Assembly (NCBI GenBank): GCA_904393845.1
Contig: CAJFNB010000029.1
Span: 1 to 20,509, forward strand
Direction: 5' to 3'
Source of the DNA: Alloclostridium intestinigallinarum
GTDB lineage: Bacteria > Bacillota > Clostridia > Christensenellales > UBA3700
DNA: 20,509 nucleotides
Shown: piece after piece, positions 14,189-20,509 of the stretch
Layout: the number at the start of each line of letters is the position of its first letter
How positions within the stretch are numbered: position 1 is the stretch's first letter
Notes under the pieces: generated by a model
The model's input: the letters and a program-made list of their open reading frames with translations, nothing else
What the model was told of the DNA's origin: nothing
Database searches by the model: none
Made by a program: the position numbers and the translations under genes

Positions 14189-15423
14189 TTATGTGCACTA
14201 TCGCCGTATATAGCGAAAAATTTTATAACAAAAACTAGCATACATGGCAATATAAAAGCGGAATGAAGGCGACTTAGCCGCCGTCTAACGCGCCGAAAAT
14301 ATGTATGTTATTTGCACTTATATACTATTCCGCGATATATTCCGGGGTCGCCGCGCAGGTTGCGCGGAGCAATACGGTTGCACGGCATTTTACGCAAACG
14401 CCCCGCTGCGGTAATATTGAAGTTTTATTCCGTCCGCACAACCGTTTTCATCAATTCAGAGGGAAAGAGCGGAAAGCGCGGAGCGTGCGTTCGGCGCGCC
14501 TGCGGCAGGGTATCCGGGAGTCGTAACGCAAGCGGCGGGAGAGTGCAGAGCATGATAGTTTGCGTATATACGTCAGCCGTTCCACGTATGCGGCGCGTTG
14601 TGCGGAACGGCCATCTGCGCCGGACGGCACCGCAAGCCCTGAAAGGCGGCAGTTTATGCGGTTTCCCTCGCAAATGGGGCGTTGTCTAATTTTTGCCGTG
14701 CCGCTGATTGGGCGCGCCGCGGCTTAGTTTTCCCCGCCGTCGTCGTCAGCGTGCATGCAATCCGCCGCACTTTACATACGGCCTCTGCGCCGATTGCGGA
14801 TATGTTTACGTACCGCACTCCAAACGGAGCATATGTAAAGTATTTTTGACGTTATCAGGAAAATTTGCGCCCCCGCTTTGTGACGATAAATAGATTATTG
14901 TCGTTTATCGGCGGTAAAAACGTGTGATAGATTATTCTTCGAAGTGCATTTATGGATTTCCGGTGTAAAGTTTACGTGAAATAAACCTTTTGAACGAAAA
15001 TACCTTTTGTAACGTCGGAAATTAAGATTAAGCCGGCGTATTCCGGCGGAATTATAAAGTTCGGGACTACAAGCGGTTTGCGCAAAAACCGCCCGTATTC
15101 ATTTTTGCAGGGCAAGTATGTCTCCGTTAAAGTGCGGAAAAGGGGAGTATACGGCGTGCGGCGCGGTAAAACCCCCGTTTCGGAAGAACACTCGGTTTTA
15201 TGTAGATTTTCCCAAAGGTTATACGCCCGCTTTAAGAAAAATTTCCCATAAGTTATATTTGCACCCGTTTTTTCAAAATTCGGAAAGTTTTTTACTTTTT
15301 GAAATGCCGCCCGGTGATTTTACTTTTATTTTACACGACATTTTTTTGTCAAATTTTCTTTACGAAATGCCGTTTTTAACCTGAAAAAACGGGAAATTAA
15401 AGCGCTTTTTAAGAATTTTCAAA

Positions 15424-15439
15424 CTTAAAAGGTTTTAAG
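15424..15439. repeat. Inverted repeat upstream of the giant lipoprotein
   Basis: CTTAAAA-GG-TTTTAAG, perfect 7-bp arms, about 70 bp upstream of the likely -10 of the downstream gene. It is a candidate operator. Confidence 0.4.
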
Positions 15440-15509
15440 ATGAGTATTTTTTCGGCTGGAATTTTACATAAAATCTATATTTCTTCATAATTTTTTAAGC
15501 GGGCGTCTA

Positions 15510-15515
15510 TATAAT
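15510..15515 (+). promoter_or_regulatory. Likely -10 box of the giant lipoprotein gene
   Basis: A perfect TATAAT (15510-15515). No good -35 is found at 16-18 bp (ATAATT at 15487-15492), so the promoter may need an activator. Start near 15522 gives a 36-nt leader with AGAGGGG (15545-15551) before the ATG at 15558. Confidence 0.5.
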
Positions 15516-15557
15516 AAATATGTGCCTAATAAAGGCGAAATTTCAGAGGGGTAAATT

Positions 15558-18500
15558 ATGGGCAAGTCAAAACACAAGCTTCTGATTATTCTCATGGTAG
15601 CGGTACTTGCGGTAACAGCCTGCGGGCTGCTTCTTTCCGCGTGTGCCGAAGAACCCGTCAAGGTTGTTCTTGACGCAAACGGCGGTACGTTTACCGGCGG
15701 CGGTACCACATTGGAAATCGGTAACCTCCAGCCCGGAAACACGCTCGATCTTTCTTTATACGCGCCCACTCGCGAAGGGTATACGCTCTCGCAATGGACT
15801 GATTCAAACCAGAACATTGTGGTCGCGGGTCAGCCGTATTCGGTGCCGCTGACGGCGCGTCCCGGTTCGACGGTTACGCTGACGGCACAGTGGAGCGGCA
15901 ATTCGAGCGGAGGGACAAGCGCGGTCGATATTCTGAATGCGATAGTCGGCGGACTCACAAGCGGCGACAATCTGCACAGCGAATACACCACGACGCTGAC
16001 CGTACCGGACGGCTCCGGCGGCAGTATCGACTACTCGATACGGTACGCTTCGAACGTGAAGAGAGGGATAATCAACCAAGGCGAGTATGACTACGACCTT
16101 GGTCTTGTCATTCGTAACGAAACGGAAAACAAAGGAATCGTCGGTCTGTACATAACAGATGAGTACGGCGTGCCCGGCGGACTTTACGTTGACACCAATC
16201 CCGACGACACGACGGGCGAAACCGGTTCCGTCTACTTACTGGAGGACTTCAATTCTGACTATCTTCTTGCCCTGATAGAAAAAATGCCCTCCGTGCTTCC
16301 CGACACCATCAACGGTCTTGTCGGCGGACTTGACATATTCGACCTGTTGTTCAGTCTGGCGCTCGGCGCTACCGGCAGCATTACCCCCGACGGAAACGGC
16401 AACACCGTTTATACCATGAGCTTCAATCCCACCACGCTTACCAGCCTGGGCGGGCTTATTTCCGGTCTTGGTAGTGCAATCCCATTCCTTTCCGCAATAG
16501 ACCTTGCCCCTTTGTTCTCATATCTTGAAGATATCATTCCCGACAGCACGTTCTCCATTTCCGGAACGATGGACGGTTCGGGTAATCTTATTTCCATAGA
16601 CTCCTCTTTCACCAATCATGACACCGGTGAAGTTTCTTACGACCTGAAGGGCGGCACAATCGTGCGCACGGACAGGAACGATGAATCGCTTTCGCTCATT
16701 CCTTCCAAGGTGCAGAATTACGCCAATACATACAGCTTCGGACATATCCAGCTTTCCGCGGGCGTCACGCTTGACACTCTCGGCGCTCCCCGGGGACAGG
16801 TTGACGTAGCCGCGCTTATCAATACGTTCAAGCCCGGCACTCTTCCCGAAGGCGTGCTTATGCTCGAGGCGGATCTCGATTACAGGCTGGATCTCGCCAT
16901 CGACCTCGACATAGCCCAAAAGCCCTACTCGCAGGACGAGCAAGACGGCAACGTCAAGGACGAGAGCGTGATAGCCGTTGAAATCAAGGACACGAAGAAT
17001 AATGATAAGGTAGTCGCGGGCGTATATTATAGGGAAGGCTACCTTTACGTCAATATCGGACAGATAGCGGAAGGTCTTACCGGTTCCGCCGCCGTGTGGA
17101 ACGGCAAGGGCTTTGCCATTTCTTTCCCTCTGCCCGAACTCATCAAAAACATTAAGGAAGTCGCCGTTGATTTCCTCGACGAATTCTTCGGCACGGACCA
17201 CGGACAGATAACGGGCGAAACGGATCTTGCCAAAGCCGAAGGCGCGGTGGTCGGACTTGCCCTTGCCCAGGACGGCAACGTGTACATCAGCCAGGATTGG
17301 GCGAATCTGTTCATAACCATATTCCAGGTACTTAAAATAGAGAACGCTTCCGACTGGGTAAGCATCACCCAGGGCGAAGATTACGACAGCCTGAATATAA
17401 CGATAGACAAGGCGCTTATCGACAGCGTGCTTACGGCGATAAGCGGCTTCGGCGTAAATACTTCCGGCATTACTATCCCCGACTTCGGTACGGGTACCAT
17501 ATCGTTTACTTCCGGCAGCGACGGTCTGAGGGATATTTCCGTCGGACTTGCGCTGAACGGTCTGGATCTGGGCATCAAGTTTGACACGCTCGAACTGCTT
17601 AAGCCCATCGAAAAGGGCGATACTTCGTTTGCCGAATACGTGGACGGAGTCCTCGGCGACAAATCGCAGTATACTTCCAACCTCAACGACCTTGTGGCAA
17701 GCACTCTCGCCGCAGGTCTGACGGGAAGTATAGGTCTGGACATTTCGTTCAACGAAGGTACTTACAACCTGGGCGATCTGCTTTCCGTATTCGGTCTCGA
17801 TCTGGGCGATTTGAAGATAGAAGTGCAGAATGACGCCGATCTCGACCTGTCGCTCAACGCCGGTCTGTACATAGACGAAACGGACTATAAAAAATCCGCT
17901 ATGTATCTGCAGCTGTACGCCAACAAAGCGTTCTCGCTCGGCAGCGCGGACGGCGGCAATATCATCGAACAGGGCGTAGTCGTCGGTCTGTATCTGTACG
18001 AAAACGAAGTGATACTCGACGCGTCCGGGCTGAAGATTCTGAACGTGAAACTGCCCGTATACAAGATAACGCCCGACGACTTCGACATGGCGGCGCTTAT
18101 CGCATCGCTGCTTGCGGCAATTCCCGATAACGACCTTGCAATAGATCTTAGCGGAGTTATAGACAGCATCAATCCCGGCGACGAAGCGGCTGTAGCTTCA
18201 CTCGCCGGCGGCGGAGAAGTGATACGCTCCTCTACGCGCGTAGATAATAATGATCTTATCAATATAACCGTAAATAACAGCTTGTTGCAGGCGACGGCGA
18301 CTTTGTCCGGCGTGCTCAACCTGCTTTCTTCCCTCGGACTGAATATCGACTTCGACGCTAGCCAGTTCCTGCAGGGCGAGGCGGTTATAGAAGTCAAAGT
18401 TGGAGACGGCGCTCTTACCGCGAGCGTGAGCGGCGACCTGCTCACTCCCGAAGGGGGCGGCAGTTCCGGTCTCAACGCAACCCTTAACATCGACCTTGCA

Positions 18501-20509
18501 AACGACTGGCATATAGGCGGCGACGTAAAGACCGGTATAAAGGACACGATCAAAAATTCTCTTCCCAAAGATTGGGAAAGCGCGGACGACGCGCTGCTTG
18601 ACGGGCTGCTCGACCAGCTGTTCAACAGCACGCTCGAACTTTCCGTCACTCTGCCCGACGCGTCTACCGGCATAGCCAACCTCGTGGGTGAAATAATCGG
18701 ACTTATTCCCGGCGTGGACGTGAGCGTAAAGGATATGCTCGAATCCATCGACCTGGGCATAGGAACCGACGAAGCGACGCTCAGGCTTGCAATAGAGCTG
18801 TGGAAGACGGAAAGCCAGCAGATAATCAAACTCGGAATCACCTTCGGCGGCGAAGCCGTTGCGGAGATACTGCTTAACGAGAAGGACGCCCTTTACGTCA
18901 ATCTCGATTACTTCGGACTGGGTCGATACGTCGTCACCGATTCCGGACTTTACACTATGCTTATGGATCTGCTTGCAACGCTGTCGGAAGACCTCTCTCT
19001 CGGCAGTCTGCTCGGCGGACTCGTTGACTTCTCCGGTAACCTGAATTTCAGGGCGTACACGGTAGAAGACAGCGTAATGCTCGTATGGAATAAGTACGGC
19101 GCGGCAAGCAGCGTATATTATAAGGTATACAGCGGCAGTGACGCGAACGGCACTCCGCTGTTCGATACGGGCGCGGCGGACGCTTCCGGCTTCACCTTTG
19201 ACGAAGCTACCGGCGTATACACCGCGCAGGTTGCGGCAGCCGAATCCTACTTCATACAGGTATACACCAAACTCAATGCGGCAAGCGGGCAGAGCGCAAC
19301 CACCGAACAGGTATTGTTCGACGCTTCCGCCAAGTCTGATGAATACAAGCCTGCGGCGGCAACTGCGAACTATCAGACGATAGATTCCGTGACGTTCACC
19401 TGGCAGGCGGCAAATCCGTTCGGCGCGGCTGAAACTTATCAGCTGGCAGACGCAAACGGAGCGGTCGTATCCGACCTTGCGGGAGCGGTTTACGACGCCT
19501 CCACCTTCACCTATACCGTAAGCGGAATAAATCTTACCGACAAGACCGGACCTTTCACCATCCGCGTGAACGGTGCGGACACCTACACGAATATAGTACC
19601 CGTACAGGGCGGAGTGAGTATTTCGGCCATTGAAGTTTCGCTGAATGAAGCAGCCTTCACCGCCACCTGGCAGTCCGTGGACGGCGCGGACCACTACGTC
19701 GTCACTTTTGCCGACGCTACGGGAACGCTCTGGCAGTCCACCATTGCCGCAAACGGCAAGAGATACTCCAATATCATGTGGGGCGGAGCATACAGCAACT
19801 ACACCGTGACTGTGGAAGCGTATGACGCGGCGGGAGAACTGATCGCAAGCGGTTCGACGTCGTCCTCTGCTTCCGGCAGCGTTATGGACGCGGTCACCAC
19901 GCTGCTGTCCGCGCTTTCGATAAAGGGTAACCTCATTTATCTGAACGCTACGCGCGACATCATTGCGGAACTCATCTCCACGCTTACCGGCGGCGGAACG
20001 ATTACGCTTGTCGACGCAAGCATAACCGACCTCGACATATTCAACGGTAGTGCGAACCTGACTATCGGCATTTACGAAGACGCTTCCGTCGACGACGGCA
20101 AGGGTTACAACATCAAAGGCTCCATAGCCCTGAAGGCTACGGAAAGCGCGCCCGCGGTTGACGGCGATTACAAGGAACTTTCGCTGATGTACGGAGCTAA
20201 CCTCGTCAAAAGCATTACTTCCGTTCTCTCCGACGGACTTTCCGTTGAGGCGGAACTGAATATCGACCTCGAACGCGGCGCCTACAACGTATCCGAGATA
20301 ATCGGACCTTTCCTGCCCGACGACATTGCCGAATACCTCGGTGACGAACTTACCTGGACCGTCGGAACGGAAGGCAAGTCCGTTATAAAGGCGAACCTGG
20401 GCGTTTATGCGGCTTTGAACGAAGAAAACATCAATAAGAGCGGCTTTATGGTTCAGATATCCTTCCCCGAAGGCGTATCCCTTAGCGGAAAGGGCGACGG
20501 CACGGTTGT
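15558..20509 (+). CDS. Giant multidomain lipoprotein (InlB B-repeat, internal beta repeats, Fn3-like), 3' end outside window
   Basis: The frame is open from the ATG at 15558 to the window end, giving at least 1650 residues. AGAGGGG lies six bases before the start. A signal peptide ends in LLSAC, so Cys29 is probably lipidated and the protein is exported and membrane-anchored. Residues 34-112 are an InlB B-type/Listeria-Bacteroides repeat (VVLDANGGTF, then PTREGYTLSQWTD, ending TAQW). A long beta-rich region (about 120-1150) follows, with recurring amphipathic Leu/Asp/Gly strands such as LTGSIGLDISFNEGTYNLGD. About 1155-1435 contain three Fn3/Ig-like modules, marked by SVMLVWNKY, SVTFTWQA and AFTATWQSVDGADHYVV. 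The beta module returns near 1560 (AELNIDLERGAYNVSE), so it is duplicated around the Fn3 block. It is presumably an adhesin or glycan/lipid-binding surface protein. No catalytic motif is visible and no sortase signal is in view. Confidence 0.88.
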   Translation, partial: MGKSKHKLLIILMVAVLAVTACGLLLSACAEEPVKVVLDANGGTFTGGGTTLEIGNLQPGNTLDLSLYAPTREGYTLSQWTDSNQNIVVAGQPYSVPLTARPGSTVTLTAQWSGNSSGGTSAVDILNAIVGGLTSGDNLHSEYTTTLTVPDGSGGSIDYSIRYASNVKRGIINQGEYDYDLGLVIRNETENKGIVGLYITDEYGVPGGLYVDTNPDDTTGETGSVYLLEDFNSDYLLALIEKMPSVLPDTINGLVGGLDIFDLLFSLALGATGSITPDGNGNTVYTMSFNPTTLTSLGGLISGLGSAIPFLSAIDLAPLFSYLEDIIPDSTFSISGTMDGSGNLISIDSSFTNHDTGEVSYDLKGGTIVRTDRNDESLSLIPSKVQNYANTYSFGHIQLSAGVTLDTLGAPRGQVDVAALINTFKPGTLPEGVLMLEADLDYRLDLAIDLDIAQKPYSQDEQDGNVKDESVIAVEIKDTKNNDKVVAGVYYREGYLYVNIGQIAEGLTGSAAVWNGKGFAISFPLPELIKNIKEVAVDFLDEFFGTDHGQITGETDLAKAEGAVVGLALAQDGNVYISQDWANLFITIFQVLKIENASDWVSITQGEDYDSLNITIDKALIDSVLTAISGFGVNTSGITIPDFGTGTISFTSGSDGLRDISVGLALNGLDLGIKFDTLELLKPIEKGDTSFAEYVDGVLGDKSQYTSNLNDLVASTLAAGLTGSIGLDISFNEGTYNLGDLLSVFGLDLGDLKIEVQNDADLDLSLNAGLYIDETDYKKSAMYLQLYANKAFSLGSADGGNIIEQGVVVGLYLYENEVILDASGLKILNVKLPVYKITPDDFDMAALIASLLAAIPDNDLAIDLSGVIDSINPGDEAAVASLAGGGEVIRSSTRVDNNDLINITVNNSLLQATATLSGVLNLLSSLGLNIDFDASQFLQGEAVIEVKVGDGALTASVSGDLLTPEGGGSSGLNATLNIDLANDWHIGGDVKTGIKDTIKNSLPKDWESADDALLDGLLDQLFNSTLELSVTLPDASTGIANLVGEIIGLIPGVDVSVKDMLESIDLGIGTDEATLRLAIELWKTESQQIIKLGITFGGEAVAEILLNEKDALYVNLDYFGLGRYVVTDSGLYTMLMDLLATLSEDLSLGSLLGGLVDFSGNLNFRAYTVEDSVMLVWNKYGAASSVYYKVYSGSDANGTPLFDTGAADASGFTFDEATGVYTAQVAAAESYFIQVYTKLNAASGQSATTEQVLFDASAKSDEYKPAAATANYQTIDSVTFTWQAANPFGAAETYQLADANGAVVSDLAGAVYDASTFTYTVSGINLTDKTGPFTIRVNGADTYTNIVPVQGGVSISAIEVSLNEAAFTATWQSVDGADHYVVTFADATGTLWQSTIAANGKRYSNIMWGGAYSNYTVTVEAYDAAGELIASGSTSSSASGSVMDAVTTLLSALSIKGNLIYLNATRDIIAELISTLTGGGTITLVDASITDLDIFNGSANLTIGIYEDASVDDGKGYNIKGSIALKATESAPAVDGDYKELSLMYGANLVKSITSVLSDGLSVEAELNIDLERGAYNVSEIIGPFLPDDIAEYLGDELTWTVGTEGKSVIKANLGVYAALNEENINKSGFMVQISFPEGVSLSGKGDGTV

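Larger units (their letters stand above)
14021..14320. repeat. Three spaced copies of a ~20-bp motif
   Basis: TATGTATGTTTTATGCACTA (14021-14040), TATGTATTTTATGTGCACTA (14181-14200) and a 21-bp version at 14300-14320 beginning TATGTATGTTATTTGCAC. All share TATGTAT, a T-rich centre and GCACT. Start-to-start distances are 160 and 119 bp, so this is not a CRISPR array. The copies could be binding sites for one regulator. Confidence 0.55.
13733..15557. other. Long non-coding tract (about 1.8 kb) ahead of the giant lipoprotein
   Basis: I found no frame with a credible start, ribosome binding site and protein-like composition. GC-rich stretches (13800-14000, 14330-14880) give Arg/Pro/Cys-rich random-looking translations. 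The last 500 bp are T-rich. Visible structure includes three copies of a roughly 20-bp motif (14021, 14181, 14300), an 11-bp repeat TGATAGATTAT (14013 and 14925), palindromes at 14132-14143, 14175-14188 and 15424-15439, and small hairpins at 15032-15047 and 15073-15092. A frame at 15118-15384 (88 codons) is Phe-rich with only a weak AGGG upstream, and I do not call it. Confidence 0.5.

Noticed and set aside
14021..14320. CRISPR array
   Set aside because: Only three imperfect copies at unequal 119-160 bp spacing and no cas gene in the window.
14305..14689. Overlapping plus-strand frames of 73 and 125 codons
   Set aside because: Arg/Cys/Gly-rich translations of GC-rich DNA, no ribosome binding site, no recognisable domain.
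15118..15384. 88-codon plus-strand frame, Phe-rich
   Set aside because: Only a weak AGGGCAAG precedes the ATG, no promoter is seen, and the composition simply reflects T-rich DNA; kept as uncalled.
17885..18841. 318-codon Ser/Pro-rich minus-strand frame
   Set aside because: Another antisense reading of the giant lipoprotein; low-complexity serine-rich, no start signal.
18198..19694. 498-codon minus-strand frame
   Set aside because: It lies antisense to the giant lipoprotein, whose frame is continuous with a good start and signal peptide; composition is Arg/Val/Tyr-rich noise.

Overview
The window reads like a chromosomal segment of an anaerobic, probably gut-associated Clostridia-type Firmicute. 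The evidence is strong AGGAGG-type ribosome binding sites, near-consensus sigma-A promoters with short leaders, several lipobox lipoproteins (DUF4097-like, LRR_5/BspA-like, InlB-repeat), and a MarR-controlled TM287/288-type ABC exporter. An uncultured Christensenellales/Borkfalkiaceae-like lineage would fit, but this is an impression from gene content and was not tested. I see no rRNA, tRNA, CRISPR array, phage module or transposase.

Layout: (1) 1-1010: a tiny acidic protein with one EF-hand-like loop and a HAD phosphatase, closed by a terminator. (2) 991-2606: a MerR regulator divergent from a DUF4097-like lipoprotein. The shared region has a perfect dyad in the 19-bp spacer of the lipoprotein promoter, the classic MerR arrangement. 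(3) 2631-4875: an AEC permease, probably leaderless, divergent from a methyltransferase-ASCH pair that overlaps by 4 bp. (4) 4897-7733: an MFS transporter with its own promoter and terminator, then an LRR_5 lipoprotein. (5) 7752-12123, minus strand: marR followed by two ABC half-transporter genes, the second overlapping the first by 8 bp. The operon starts at a consensus promoter whose start point lies inside a GTTAGT/ACTAAC operator. The two ABC proteins have complementary degenerate and canonical ATPase motifs, so they should form a heterodimeric exporter. (6) 12124-12819: mostly non-coding, with relic-like sequence and an AT-rich hairpin. (7) 12820-13573: an orphan OmpR-type regulator whose receiver domain lacks the acidic pocket and the conserved lysine, followed by a terminator. 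(8) 13574-15557: about 2 kb with no convincing gene. (9) 15558 to the window end: a giant lipoprotein, at least 1650 residues, cut by the window edge.

The most interesting unexplained signal is at 13630-13732. Two nested long-range helices enclose three local hairpins in the pattern of a compact multi-branched structured RNA, possibly raiA-like. It sits at the head of the long non-coding tract, which also carries three spaced copies of a roughly 20-bp motif, several palindromes, and no ORF with a credible start.
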